Source of the DNA: a virus
DNA length: 45,685 bases
Reading direction: 5' to 3' (one strand)
IMG/VR virus record: IMGVR_UViG_3300027908_000022
Span: 1-45,685 of that record
Made by a program: the position numbers and the translations under genes. The number at the start of each line of letters is the position of its first letter. The stretch's first letter is position 1. Positions 14,491-23,050 of this stretch are shown in pieces. The notes below the pieces were generated by a model. The model was not told where the DNA came from. It ran no database searches and was given only the letters and a program-made list of their open reading frames with translations.

Positions 14491-15998
14491 CAGATATGGC
14501 CGCCGCGCTTTCGCAACCGATCCATTGCCGAGACCCAGGTCGGGCCGCCGCGTAGCCGCGCCACGGCGAGAACAGCGGCATCCGCCATGTCGGCGTGTCT
14601 GCCGTCTTTCGTGACCGGGGCATCGTACTTTGTCGCGCCGTTCGGCATTCGCTTGAGCCGCTTGCTGAGCAAGTCGACCCCCAGCTGTTTGATCGGCGCC
14701 AATTCGAGTTTACTGTCCAGTAGCAGGGTCCGAAAATCGGCGTGATTCTTCGCCGTCTGTTCTGTTGTGTCCCTAGACACCTGGACCGTTACGCCTTGCA
14801 TGTCCCCGTGTTCGGCGATCAACGATCCGGCGAACCGGTCCGAATAGACCTCGTGGAGCTTGTACTCCCTCAAAATGGGGGCGATGTCCGCGAATACTTC
14901 GCGCGCCTTGAGCGGCGCGCCGGATGTCCCTTGCCATTCCCAGCAACCGGCGACGAAGTATTTGTCCTTGGAGCTATCTGTCACGTCTTGCCGCTTGCCG
15001 GCCACGACGAGCGACCATGCGTTGCCTGATATTCCCGGATCCATCGCTGCAACATAATCGCATAGCTGATCGTAATCCGTCATCTCCGGCGTCGGCCGCG
15101 TGGCGACGCGCACTTCCATTGCGGTCAGCCATCCCTGATCGGGATCGACGAACTCGCCGAGAACGTCCGTTTGATACGAACTGTGCGGCGCGAGCCGCTC
15201 GGCTTCGCATGCTTCCGGAGTCCAGTTGAACGGACATATCTGCGGCCCGGTCGCCCGCATGATGATGAGGTCTTTCGTCGGCTTGCCGAACGACTCCTCG
15301 ACCGCGTCATAAATTGGCCCGCGCGCGGCCCACGGGCTGCTGACGGCCAAGAGCTGACCGCCGATGAGTCGCAGTCGCGCGATGACGGCGAGCCTCGAGT
15401 CGTCGAAGTTGATCACGCCGTCTTCTGTTCCCTGCATTCGACAGGCTTCGTCGAAGATGGCGGCGATCGTCCACCGCGAGACGAGCGAGGCTCCGCCCTT
15501 GCGTCCGGCGGCAATCACGATCTCGACCTGGCGCCCGTCGTCGCGTCGGATCCAGAGCCGCTCCGTCGACGGCTTCGGGTTCTTCATCAGGTATCGATTG
15601 AGGGCGCCGCCCTCACGCGTCAGTGCGCCCATGAGGTGGTCCATAATCGCGCCGGCTTTATCTTTATCCAGCGAGACGACCGACACGCGCATCGGCTCGT
15701 ATCTCTTGATTTGCGGCGGCGGCTTGATCGTCAGCGCCGTATGCAGCGCGACTGCGGCCATGATCAAGCTCTTGCCCGAGCGGATCGCACCGACGAGATA
15801 GAACTCCGTCGGTCTTCCTGCGGCCTCGATGGCCTGGATGGCCTCGACGCCGCCGAACGTTTGAATGACCGTCGGGTCACTCGCCAGCTCACCGAGCCGG
15901 CTACCGTCGATCACCCTGCACATCGCCCGTTGCACCGGGCTCGCCGTCGTCAGGGCGAACGCGCGCGGGTGCGTCAGAATCGTTTCGAGCGACGGCAT
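14490..15998 (-). CDS. terL: Terminase large subunit (ATPase and nuclease)
   Basis: 502 residues. The packaging ATPase half has Walker A GAIRSGKS (70-77), a Walker B-type IFDEA (181-185) and an SSPW coupling segment (220-223). The nuclease half has the RNase H-like acidic set: AAMDPG (D320), YSDRFAG (D387 region) and DGRHADMADAA (465-475). Length is normal for TerL. It cuts concatemeric phage DNA and pumps it into the procapsid through the portal. Stop is followed at once by a strong hairpin. The probable small subunit lies directly upstream. The head morphogenesis gene is on the opposite strand about 6 kb away, an unusual split of the packaging/head module. Confidence 0.92.
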   Translation of the reverse strand: MPSLETILTHPRAFALTTASPVQRAMCRVIDGSRLGELASDPTVIQTFGGVEAIQAIEAAGRPTEFYLVGAIRSGKSLIMAAVALHTALTIKPPPQIKRYEPMRVSVVSLDKDKAGAIMDHLMGALTREGGALNRYLMKNPKPSTERLWIRRDDGRQVEIVIAAGRKGGASLVSRWTIAAIFDEACRMQGTEDGVINFDDSRLAVIARLRLIGGQLLAVSSPWAARGPIYDAVEESFGKPTKDLIIMRATGPQICPFNWTPEACEAERLAPHSSYQTDVLGEFVDPDQGWLTAMEVRVATRPTPEMTDYDQLCDYVAAMDPGISGNAWSLVVAGKRQDVTDSSKDKYFVAGCWEWQGTSGAPLKAREVFADIAPILREYKLHEVYSDRFAGSLIAEHGDMQGVTVQVSRDTTEQTAKNHADFRTLLLDSKLELAPIKQLGVDLLSKRLKRMPNGATKYDAPVTKDGRHADMADAAVLAVARLRGGPTWVSAMDRLRKRGGHI

Positions 15999-16003
15999 AA
16001 CGG

Positions 16004-16501
16004 CTACTGCTTCAGGCCAGCCTCCGCGCCCGACTCCGCGAGCTCATCGTCGAGGGAAGCGAACCCCTTGAGGTCGTTCGGGTCGCCGTCGGTCTTCAGT
16101 ATCTCGTGCAGCACTTCGGCCGCTTTGACTCGAGCATTCGGCACCGGGGACGTGAACGCGATCGCCCGCAAGACGCGCCGCATCTCTTCCTTGCCGGCCT
16201 CGCTCTTGGGCATCGGCTCGCTGAACTTGTTCAGGAACGCGCGCTCCCATTCGGAGCGCTCGTGCTCCGCCCTCATGGCCTTGGTGGGCGACCACTCGGG
16301 CCGGTGTTCCTTGACCTGCCCGGCGACCGCCACGACCGTCCTCGGCTGCCTGACCGGGGGCGGCCCATTGCGGCGCGTAAACCCGTTCAGGCGGCGTTTC
16401 TCCGCGAGCTCGGGACAGTGATTGGTGCACCAATCCGAGCCCTCACGCGCCCAACAGGGGCGCTTCTTGCCAGCTCCACCGGGACACGGCCGACGATCCA
16501 C
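16004..16501 (-). CDS. Possible terminase small subunit / DNA-binding protein
   Basis: 165 residues from a GTG at 16501. The N-terminus has four Cys/His (C6, C16, C25, H28-C29), likely a zinc knuckle. The central and C-terminal part (WERAFLNKFSEPMPKSEAGKEEMR, VKAAEVLHEILKTDG) is helical. Position immediately upstream of terL with a 5-base gap suggests the small subunit, but the usual terminase HTH signature was not recognised, so the role rests on context. A small GGTAG/CTACC hairpin lies in the 23-base spacer upstream. Confidence 0.5.
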   Translation of the reverse strand: MDRRPCPGGAGKKRPCWAREGSDWCTNHCPELAEKRRLNGFTRRNGPPPVRQPRTVVAVAGQVKEHRPEWSPTKAMRAEHERSEWERAFLNKFSEPMPKSEAGKEEMRRVLRAIAFTSPVPNARVKAAEVLHEILKTDGDPNDLKGFASLDDELAESGAEAGLKQ

Positions 16502-16524
16502 ACACTGAAGGTAGGGTTTTTGCT

Positions 16525-17058
16525 CTACCGTGGCGCGCCATCAGGAGCGGCGATCTCCTTGCTGCCCCCGGTCTCGACCAGCTCAAGCTCGGGCGCCGTC
16601 TTGTCGCACCGGCATCCCTCGACGTGGTCCGGGGCCTCACACCGCGGGTCCCGGCGCTTGGGAATCGGCTTGCGCTTGTCCTGTTCGCCGGAACAGAAGG
16701 TCTCGGCCATGTGGGCCCGGAGCGCGGCCATGGCCTTCGCTTCGGTGGCCTTCTGGTCGACGGCCTCGGACATCGGCATGGTCAGAACGATGACGCCGCA
16801 TGCGCCACATGTCATCTCAAGGGTCTTGCCGGTGTTGCGCGGGGCCTCGAGGACTTTCCGGCATCCGGTCTTCAGCAGGTGGGTCGCGATGGCGGCCCGG
16901 GCCTGGCGCTGCCAGCGCTCGGGGTTCGTTTCGCTCCTCTTGGTGCGCATGCGAAAGACGACCTTGCCGCACGCGTTGCACTTGGCCTCATTGACGGCCC
17001 TCGAGGCGGCTGCGCGGCGCTGCTTGCGGGTGCCGCGGTGGATCTCGTCGTCCATCAT
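16525..17058 (-). CDS. Tandem zinc-knuckle phage protein
   Basis: 177 residues holding two related copies of C-x2-C-G...H-x5-C: C27/C30/H60/C66 and C84/C87/H116/C122. Each copy has an Ala-rich helix before the His. A third Cys-rich patch (C140, C149, C151) follows near the C-terminus. The design suggests two zinc-bound modules created by internal duplication, probably for nucleic acid or protein binding. ATGA overlap with the next gene downstream. Family not recognised. Confidence 0.7.
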   Translation of the reverse strand: MMDDEIHRGTRKQRRAAASRAVNEAKCNACGKVVFRMRTKRSETNPERWQRQARAAIATHLLKTGCRKVLEAPRNTGKTLEMTCGACGVIVLTMPMSEAVDQKATEAKAMAALRAHMAETFCSGEQDKRKPIPKRRDPRCEAPDHVEGCRCDKTAPELELVETGGSKEIAAPDGAPR

Positions 17059-17288
17059 GGCGCCTTCTCCGGGATGAACTCGGACAGCGCCACGACTGCG
17101 AGCCCGACCTGATGGAGAGCGTTCTCGTAGGCCAGGTCCGGGGTCTCACCCAGCGCTCCGACCCAGGGTCCGGCGGGCGTGTCTTGCCCGTTGACGTAAT
17201 TGCGCCAATCGATCGTGGGCGGCAGGTAGATCACGGCCTCCCACGAGTGTTCCGTGCGCCTCAAGACCACCACATTGCGTTCGCTCAT
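17055..17288 (-). CDS. Small phage protein, unknown
   Basis: 77 residues, MSERNVVVLRRTEHSWEAVIYLPPTIDW..., a small alpha/beta domain: two strands, then a GETPDLAYENALHQVG helix resembling HicB-like small domains, although no toxin partner adjoins it. Start and stop both overlap neighbours by four bases. Confidence 0.65.
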   Translation of the reverse strand: MSERNVVVLRRTEHSWEAVIYLPPTIDWRNYVNGQDTPAGPWVGALGETPDLAYENALHQVGLAVVALSEFIPEKAP

Positions 17289-17698
17289 GGCTTCTCCGCG
17301 ATCCTCACAGGATCATCTATCACGCATTCGGGTCCCTCTTCACGCTCGCGCCACGCGTCGGCGAATTTCTGTTGGACCGCTCTCTCCGCAGCCTGAACCA
17401 TTGTCTCCGCAACGTGGACCATAGCCTCCGGTACCCCCGTCGGCGCGGGCGGCCCCGAGGCCCCCGTCGGACCTTTCTTGGCCCGGTGATCGAGCTCACC
17501 ACCGATCGCCGACGCGAACGCGGCCTTCCGCATGCCCACGATCTGCCGCCCGCACCAAATCGCGAGCACGGCCAGGCCGGCCTGATCCCAATGCTCGAAT
17601 TCAGGCCCGAGGATGAGACGACAGGCGACGAGCGTGTCGTCGAGCTCGCGCTTGTCGACGCCCACGAGGAGCGCGAGCTTGAGGAGCGCGGTGCTCAT
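17285..17698 (-). CDS. Phage protein, unknown
   Basis: 137 residues. Helical N-terminal half (LLKLALLVGVDKRELDDTLVACRLILGPEFEHWDQAG), a Gly/Pro-rich linker (GPTGASGPPAPTGVP, residues about 80-95) and a C-terminal helix with AERAVQQKFADAW. Overlaps both neighbours by four bases. No homologue recognised. Confidence 0.6.
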   Translation of the reverse strand: MSTALLKLALLVGVDKRELDDTLVACRLILGPEFEHWDQAGLAVLAIWCGRQIVGMRKAAFASAIGGELDHRAKKGPTGASGPPAPTGVPEAMVHVAETMVQAAERAVQQKFADAWREREEGPECVIDDPVRIAEKP

Positions 17699-18585
17699 TG
17701 GGGACCGCCGGCGGCCTTCCGTGTTGCCGCGTTGATCAGCGATCCGAGTATCTCATGGATGCACTTCGGGCAGATGCGCGCCCCGCTTTTCTCCGAGCCG
17801 AATAGCGCAAGCCGCTCGAGACACCAGTAGCATTGCATCGGATCGATCCCGAGCGTGAAGGCAACCTCGTTCGTGTCGAGCGTCGACGTCGGCGTCCAGT
17901 GGGTCTCGAGGTACGGGACCGGCTTGTCGCCCGGGTTCCACTGGTCCGTCCATGAGAAATTGGCGTCCTTGAATAGCGCGTCGGTCCACGGCACGCTCGC
18001 CGTCCGCTGCGGATGGTTCTCGTAGCCGAGGGAGCTCGGAACCGTCACGTCATGCACGACGAGCGCCGGGATGCAGTTCCACACCGGCTCGCGGAGTTTG
18101 TACATGAACTGGATCAGGATGTTGTCCTCGTTCCAGGCCGTCACGCATTGCCGCGGCGCCCGCGCGTAGTACTCGAGCACCTGGCGGGCGACGCCCTTCC
18201 GGAAGATATATCCCGGGCCCGTCACGTGGTAGGTCGATAGCCACCGCTGGCCGGCCTCGGCGAGCGAGCGCGCCATCGGGTGCACCGTGTGGAGCGAGAG
18301 AATGCGCGACGTCGGCATGCGAACCCACGCATGCATGGCCGCCGCAAGGTGCGGCGACACGTCGACGTCATCGTTCAGGATGCACGCCATCTCCGGATCC
18401 TCGGCGGCGATGGCCTTGTAGATCCGCGTGGCCCACACGCTCGCGTGCTCGCGCTTGACGCTCTCGTGGACGACGGCGCGAAGGCCCTGCGCTTCGAGCT
18501 GGCCGAGGAGCCGCGCGAGGGTCTCGGCGCGCTCAGGCAGGAACTTCGCGTGCGCGACGTGGAGGGTGATCCGGGGCTCGGCCAT
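17695..18585 (-). CDS. GT-A glycosyltransferase fused to a C-terminal zinc ribbon
   Basis: 296 residues. Residues 1-235 resemble a GT-A glycosyltransferase: a CILNDDVDVSP metal/nucleotide-sugar motif (D72-D73-V-D75), GPGYIFRKGVARQV (123-136) and the AWNEDNIL acid region (150-157). Residues 250-278 are a separate zinc ribbon with C252-x2-C255 and C272-x2-C275. It opens the glycan block in map order and overlaps both flanking genes. Transfer of a sugar from a nucleotide donor is inferred; the acceptor is unknown. The appended zinc ribbon is not usual for this fold and may tether a partner. Confidence 0.7.
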   Translation of the reverse strand: MAEPRITLHVAHAKFLPERAETLARLLGQLEAQGLRAVVHESVKREHASVWATRIYKAIAAEDPEMACILNDDVDVSPHLAAAMHAWVRMPTSRILSLHTVHPMARSLAEAGQRWLSTYHVTGPGYIFRKGVARQVLEYYARAPRQCVTAWNEDNILIQFMYKLREPVWNCIPALVVHDVTVPSSLGYENHPQRTASVPWTDALFKDANFSWTDQWNPGDKPVPYLETHWTPTSTLDTNEVAFTLGIDPMQCYWCLERLALFGSEKSGARICPKCIHEILGSLINAATRKAAGGPQ

Positions 18586-18983
18586 CAGCGTACCGCCATC
18601 GCGACCAGCGCAAACTCCCGGTGATCCATGGCCATACCGATGGCCGTGAGCTCGTTGGTGGTGAGATGAAACGTCGCGTCCTTCTCGACGTGCTTCGCAT
18701 AAAAGTCGTACTTCATCGCGGCCATCTTGTGATTGTGGATGCGCTCCTCCAGGTTGGCCACCGGATCTTGCCCCGCATATTGGCTGTTGCCGTAGGTGAA
18801 TCCGGCGCTGCCGTCCGGGTTGAGGTACGCCGGCACCTTGAGGTCGTCGAGAATCTTCTTCAGCCGTGGCAGTTCGATTTGCTGCTGCTCGGCACGCTTC
18901 GCGTGAAACGTTGCGATGTTCGTGAATCGATCGGCCAGTTCCGCGCCCGTGACAGACAGCTTGAGGCTTTCGTAGATGTTCAT
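18585..18983 (-). CDS. Phage protein, unknown
   Basis: 132 residues, largely helical (AELADRFTNIATFHAKRAEQQQ; LEERIHNHKMAAMKYDFYAKHV), with an NPDGSAGFTYGNSQYAG loop. ATG 18983 is preceded by AAGGAGA and by a TATAAG sequence that could be a -10 box in the 13-base spacer. It interrupts the glycosyltransferase genes and looks like a generic phage protein. Confidence 0.7.
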   Translation of the reverse strand: MNIYESLKLSVTGAELADRFTNIATFHAKRAEQQQIELPRLKKILDDLKVPAYLNPDGSAGFTYGNSQYAGQDPVANLEERIHNHKMAAMKYDFYAKHVEKDATFHLTTNELTAIGMAMDHREFALVAMAVR

Positions 18984-18996
18984 GATTCAGGTCTCC

Positions 18997-19677
18997 TTAT
19001 AGCACGTTGAGTCGCTCCAGCGGCGGCAGCGCTCGCGCATAGGTCACCATGTTGGCTTCGTGCTGCCGTTCTTCGGTCGAGGCCGTCCTGTGCCAAGCCT
19101 CCGTCACGGCGTATATGTAAAGCACGTCGTTCAGGAACTTGCAGCGGTCGCGCCCCGCGAGCTCGGCGACGCTCCACATGAACGCCGGATCGTCCCCGCG
19201 GTCAATCCACTTGCCTGGCTCGTACTGCAGATATTCTTTCGGTATCCGTTGGAACAACCCGGCCCTGAACGTTTTTACGTGGGTCATCTTCCAGGGCACC
19301 CGCCTGTAGTCCTCCCATTCCTCGTACTTGTTCGCGAAGCCGCCGCTCCCATCGCTGTTCCGGAAGCTGCCCCACGTGACCCACGCGCCTTCGTCGTGAG
19401 CCTGGGCGACGCGGCGGAGGGCGTACCTTGAGGCAAGCCAATCGTCGCCGTCCAGGCATACCGTGACGGCGTCCGCCGGCAGCGTCCCGATGACGTCGAC
19501 CAGGTTCTCCATCTTCGTCTTCGGCGGGTCCTGCTCGCTCGCCTCGATGTAGTGATGAACCGCCTCGACGCCGAGCTGCGCGCGCACCGAGGCCTCGCAC
19601 ACATGGCGCGTGGAATGCCGGAAGCCTGTGGATACCACGTGCACCCGAGGCAGCGTCACCGGTGCCTCATGAGCCAC
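18997..19677 (-). CDS. Family 2-like glycosyltransferase
   Basis: 226 residues in one GT-A domain: a Val-rich first strand (RVHVVSTGFRHSTRHVCEASVRAQ), ADAVTVCLDGDDWLA with the DGDDW donor-binding motif at 76-80, a WVTWGSF strand, and FLNDVLYIYAVTEAWHRTAS toward the C-terminus as in short GT2 enzymes. It overlaps the next upstream gene by 22 bases. Expected cytoplasmic; donor sugar not predictable from the sequence. Confidence 0.8.
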   Translation of the reverse strand: MAHEAPVTLPRVHVVSTGFRHSTRHVCEASVRAQLGVEAVHHYIEASEQDPPKTKMENLVDVIGTLPADAVTVCLDGDDWLASRYALRRVAQAHDEGAWVTWGSFRNSDGSGGFANKYEEWEDYRRVPWKMTHVKTFRAGLFQRIPKEYLQYEPGKWIDRGDDPAFMWSVAELAGRDRCKFLNDVLYIYAVTEAWHRTASTEERQHEANMVTYARALPPLERLNVL

Positions 19678-20276
19678 TTCCGCGGCGTGTAAACGCGCTC
19701 CGTCGCGAAGAGCTCGAGGAGGAGCCAGTCCGCTGGCTCAGAGCAGAGATGCGCCGCCGAGTGCATGCTCAGCCTGAGTATGGCTTCCCGACGCATCAGC
19801 ATAAACCGCGTGCCGTAGCTCTGGCCGACGCGGCAGACGAGCGGCGAGACCGGCTGCGGCATAGCTGTCTCTGGCATCCCACCGTGATCGCCAGCGCCGT
19901 GAATCATGATCCAGTCGGCCGGGACCTCGGCCATGAACGCTTCCCAGTGATCGCAAAAGTCCTCGGAAAACTGGATGTCATCCTCGAGGATCGCGATCGT
20001 CTGAATGTGGAAAGCCTCGGCGGCCCGCACGATCGCCAGGTGGCTGAGCAGGCACCCGAGCTCTGTGGGCTTGAGCGGCTGCGGCGCCGGGCGCCCCTCG
20101 CGTCCGTGGGCGCTTCCTGCGAGCGTCGACAGCTGCATTCGCTCGCCGTCGAACGCATCGAAGTAGCCCCAAGACTGGAGACCGATGGCGTCCGCCTGCT
20201 TATTGAAGGCCTCGCGGCGCTCGGTCTGTCCGGAGCGCGAGATGACGACGGTCGGATCGGCAAATCGAACCATCAC
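19656..20276 (-). CDS. GT25-like glycosyltransferase (LPS/LOS type)
   Basis: 206 residues. VISRSGQTERREAFNKQA start, FDGERM, then KPTELGCLLSHLAIVRAA (69-86) and IAILEDDIQF (95-104), the two hallmark segments of GT25 enzymes that extend lipooligosaccharide or collagen-type glycans. The final third (SYGTRFMLMRREAILRL) fits. Somewhat shorter than typical bacterial GT25 (about 250). Confidence 0.8.
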   Translation of the reverse strand: MMVRFADPTVVISRSGQTERREAFNKQADAIGLQSWGYFDAFDGERMQLSTLAGSAHGREGRPAPQPLKPTELGCLLSHLAIVRAAEAFHIQTIAILEDDIQFSEDFCDHWEAFMAEVPADWIMIHGAGDHGGMPETAMPQPVSPLVCRVGQSYGTRFMLMRREAILRLSMHSAAHLCSEPADWLLLELFATERVYTPRKWLMRHR

Positions 20277-20776
20277 CGAACCTGCTTGACCGATATGCCC
20301 GGCTCGTTGCGATGCGGATCGAACGGCCGCTCATCGTCGATGAGGATGCACTCGTCGATCTCGTGCTCCATCCACTGGCGAATGGCCATGCGGAGGGTCG
20401 CGGCGATATAGCCGCATAGGTCGCCCATGGGAGGCGGCGGCTCGCATTCGCATCCGATGCTGACCGCGATCAACTGCCGATGATTCGACTTCCGATCCGT
20501 CACGCGGCAGTCGAGCCGCCACGACAGCCGGAAGGCTCCCACGAGCAGCGTCGCGTGTTCAATGGGTAGATCGAAGACGCGGAGCCGCACCCTCGCTGCC
20601 GCGTGCTGGTACGCCAAGAACTCGCCGGTCGTTCTCGGCGGGTAGACGTGGTCGACGTCGACCACGGGTTGCAGGATCCGACTGTGGTCGTATATATCCT
20701 CGCTGGTCACGGTGATTGGAAAGTGTCGATTCCCATCCATGGGCAGAAGGCTGTAGCTGTATCCCTTCATCACCAC
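20273..20776 (-). CDS. Phage protein, unknown
   Basis: 167 residues; strand-rich centre (RVRLRVFDLPIEHATLLVGAFRLSWRLDCRV) and an acidic IDECILIDDERPFDPHRNEPG tail. Its overlaps with both neighbours place it in the glycan operon, but no enzyme motif is visible. Confidence 0.65.
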   Translation of the reverse strand: MVMKGYSYSLLPMDGNRHFPITVTSEDIYDHSRILQPVVDVDHVYPPRTTGEFLAYQHAAARVRLRVFDLPIEHATLLVGAFRLSWRLDCRVTDRKSNHRQLIAVSIGCECEPPPPMGDLCGYIAATLRMAIRQWMEHEIDECILIDDERPFDPHRNEPGISVKQVR

Positions 20777-21618
20777 GCCTCCGGCATCGGGACATTGCGG
20801 AACTTGCTGCCATGGCCGAGCGGAAACGGGCCGCCACGGCGCTGCTGTTCAAAGAGTTGCCCGTACTCTCCTGGCTCTCCAGGCTGTCCGCGGAACGCGA
20901 GACCGTCCTGATCGGCTTCTCGCCACAGAGTATAGCCGTACTTGTGGGCAAGAAGGCTTAGCACCGCTTGCTCGGTCCTATGCTCCTGCATCCCCTCTGG
21001 TTCTGGACCCAATATCGATGGCTCGAATGTGGTCGTCATGGGGTTTATAGAAAAAGTCAGCCATTCATACAACAGCTGTTGTGGCTTGTATGGCCCCACC
21101 TTGAAGGCGGCCCAGCGTGCGCAACCAGCGGCCACGCCAGGCGCTAGATAATCGGCTCTCCCGTGGATCCGCTTCGCGTCAAGCATAGACGGATTTAGCC
21201 CCATCACGATTTCACAATCGCGAGTGCACCACCGCCGCTGATCGTGACCAGACGATCGAAACAGCATGGCGCCATCGCGGTCGGCCGTCTCGAACACGAT
21301 CGAAATGTCGGCCACCGGTGCCGAATCACCATCGATATAGCAGACGATGTCGCCCGGCTCGCTTCGACGCATGGCGTCGAGTATGATCAGCGGCTTCCAC
21401 GCATAGAGTCCGTATCCTCGGCCCTTGGGCGCATACGCTCGTGAGCCCTCATGGTCCCAGAGCCATGCATTCAATTGCCGGAATGGATGCGCATCTAGCC
21501 AGCGGTCATCGTAGACGAGGAAAGAAGTCGCGCCGACATCGACGAAGCACTCGGTCACGCGCGCCGTGATCTCATCGTACGCGGCTCCGCCAAACGTTAT
21601 CAGTCGTCGCTGGCTCAC
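20770..21618 (-). CDS. Putative glycosyltransferase (DGD motif)
   Basis: 282 residues from a GTG at 21618 that forms a GTGA overlap with the endonuclease VII stop. The pattern GRGYGLYAWKPLIILDAM (66-83), followed by GDIVCYIDGDSAPV (DGD 96-98) and a later HRTEQAVLSLLAHKYGYTLW, matches a family of GT-A-like capsular or LPS glycosyltransferases with a Y-x-WKP signature, as I recall them. It sits in the glycan block; donor and acceptor unknown. Confidence 0.7.
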   Translation of the reverse strand: MSQRRLITFGGAAYDEITARVTECFVDVGATSFLVYDDRWLDAHPFRQLNAWLWDHEGSRAYAPKGRGYGLYAWKPLIILDAMRRSEPGDIVCYIDGDSAPVADISIVFETADRDGAMLFRSSGHDQRRWCTRDCEIVMGLNPSMLDAKRIHGRADYLAPGVAAGCARWAAFKVGPYKPQQLLYEWLTFSINPMTTTFEPSILGPEPEGMQEHRTEQAVLSLLAHKYGYTLWREADQDGLAFRGQPGEPGEYGQLFEQQRRGGPFPLGHGSKFRNVPMPEAW

Positions 21619-22160
21619 GCTTCCCTCGATTTCATGAAAGCTATCAACCGCGCCACGTCCCCCGTCGCAATCTTGCCCTCTAGCAGGTTGCACGCATGAC
21701 ACAGCCACGCACGAATCCGGCCCGTGCGGTGACAGTGGTCGAGCGTGAGCCTGCCGCCCTTCCCGCAGCATTCGCAGGTCACCGGCTTCTTGTCTAGCCA
21801 CCGCTGGACTTCCGCCAATGCATCGGCGCGATCCATCCCGTTGCATATCGGCGCGTGACCCTCTTTTTGCGCTCGCATGCGAGAGCCGTGGAGCATCACG
21901 CGCGCAACATTCCGCGCAGCCCACTCCTTCTGATAGGCGACCAGTTTCGGGTGACGAGTTCGCGCATTGCGCGCATCGATAGCCTTGTACTTGTCCGGAT
22001 TCAGCCTTCTGTCGCGGCGCCGCCACGCGTTGCCATATTCCGGATTGGCGTCACGGCGCGCTTTCGCGCGCTGACGGCACTTGTCCTTGTGCTTCTCGTA
22101 GTATCGCTTCGCGCGCTCGTTCGGCGTGAGCGGCCTGTCCGGAAGAATTCGTGCGGGCAT
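21615..22160 (-). CDS. Recombination endonuclease VII-like HNH/His-Me nuclease
   Basis: 181 residues. A very basic N-terminal half (KRYYEKHKDKCRQRAKARRDANPEY) precedes the nuclease core: C129/C131-C132, LTLDHCHRTGRIRAWLCHACN with DHCH at 141-144 and C154/C157, the zinc-stapled endonuclease VII (T4 gp49) pattern. Such proteins resolve branched DNA or act as homing nucleases. Its position between two glycan genes rather than replication genes favours a mobile homing role. Confidence 0.85.
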   Translation of the reverse strand: MPARILPDRPLTPNERAKRYYEKHKDKCRQRAKARRDANPEYGNAWRRRDRRLNPDKYKAIDARNARTRHPKLVAYQKEWAARNVARVMLHGSRMRAQKEGHAPICNGMDRADALAEVQRWLDKKPVTCECCGKGGRLTLDHCHRTGRIRAWLCHACNLLEGKIATGDVARLIAFMKSREA

Positions 22161-23050
22161 TACTTATCCCCAACCCACATCTGCCGGTTGCCCGGCTCTT
22201 GATGGTACTCCGTCGCGCGGTTGCACTTGCGGCAGATCGAGCTGTCCATATTGGCGGCGGTCAAGCCATTCGACGCGGATGCCGCCTGCGCAAAGTAGCG
22301 CACTTCTTCGTACGTCATCGAAAGCAGATTCCCGATCGGTGCACGCAACCCGTAGTCCATGCAGCACAGGTAAACGTCCCCGTTCGGCATGAGCACGTTT
22401 TGGTCGTAGAACGGCGTGTACGAGCACGATACGGGACCTTTGTGCCGCACCGCCGGCTCGAGCGACGGCGTACCGTGAACGCCTTCTCGGTTGAGGCTTC
22501 CAGCTCTATCGTGGCCTTCCCACATCGGCAGGTGCTTGATCCCGTGGCCGAGCCCGGACGCCACGCCGCCAGCGTGGTCCATCGTCATGAGCTCGAACCG
22601 TCGAATGAACCCGGCCTCGCGTACCATCATGAACCTGTCGAGCGCCAGCAGATACTCGCCCGTCTTCTTGAACTGCCGCATGTGGCCGCCCTCGTCGGGC
22701 AGATGCAGACACACGACCTCGATCTGAGCCGCGTGGGCGTGCAGTAGCATCGCCACGTCGTCCGCGTCTTCCGGCGTCATGCCCTGGAGCGTCGTGTAGA
22801 TGGCGACCGAGTAGTCCATCGCGAGCGTGAGCCGAAGCATGTTCGTGCACTCGGGGTTGGCCCACGGCTCGGCCATGCCCGAGAAGTCGATCCGGACGTG
22901 CTTCGGGATCTTCGGCAGAATGATGGCGAAGTCCTCGAGGGATAGCATCCGCTTCGCGAACTTCGGGTAGTTCGCGAGGAGCGCGTCCTGCGGGCAGTAG
23001 TCGCATCGCACGGGGCAGCCCACCATGGTCGTGATCTCAAGTGTCGGCAT
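22160..23050 (-). CDS. Radical SAM / SPASM-type enzyme
   Basis: 296 residues. The N-terminal cluster motif is C12-x3-C16-x2-C19 (GCPVRCDYC), binding the 4Fe-4S cluster that cleaves S-adenosylmethionine. FSGMAEPWANP (56-66) is the GGE-like region. C-terminal cysteines C209, C229, C230, C273 and C276 (CSY..., DVYLCCMDYG, SICRKC) form a SPASM/twitch-type auxiliary cluster site. It lies between the cREC protein and the endonuclease VII gene inside the glycan block. It could modify a sugar or a peptide; the substrate cannot be read from the sequence. Confidence 0.85.
   Translation of the reverse strand: MPTLEITTMVGCPVRCDYCPQDALLANYPKFAKRMLSLEDFAIILPKIPKHVRIDFSGMAEPWANPECTNMLRLTLAMDYSVAIYTTLQGMTPEDADDVAMLLHAHAAQIEVVCLHLPDEGGHMRQFKKTGEYLLALDRFMMVREAGFIRRFELMTMDHAGGVASGLGHGIKHLPMWEGHDRAGSLNREGVHGTPSLEPAVRHKGPVSCSYTPFYDQNVLMPNGDVYLCCMDYGLRAPIGNLLSMTYEEVRYFAQAASASNGLTAANMDSSICRKCNRATEYHQEPGNRQMWVGDK

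Noticed and set aside
15171-16421. 416-codon plus-strand frame over the terminase genes
   Set aside because: Antisense to TerL, which has all catalytic motifs; Arg-rich shadow translation.
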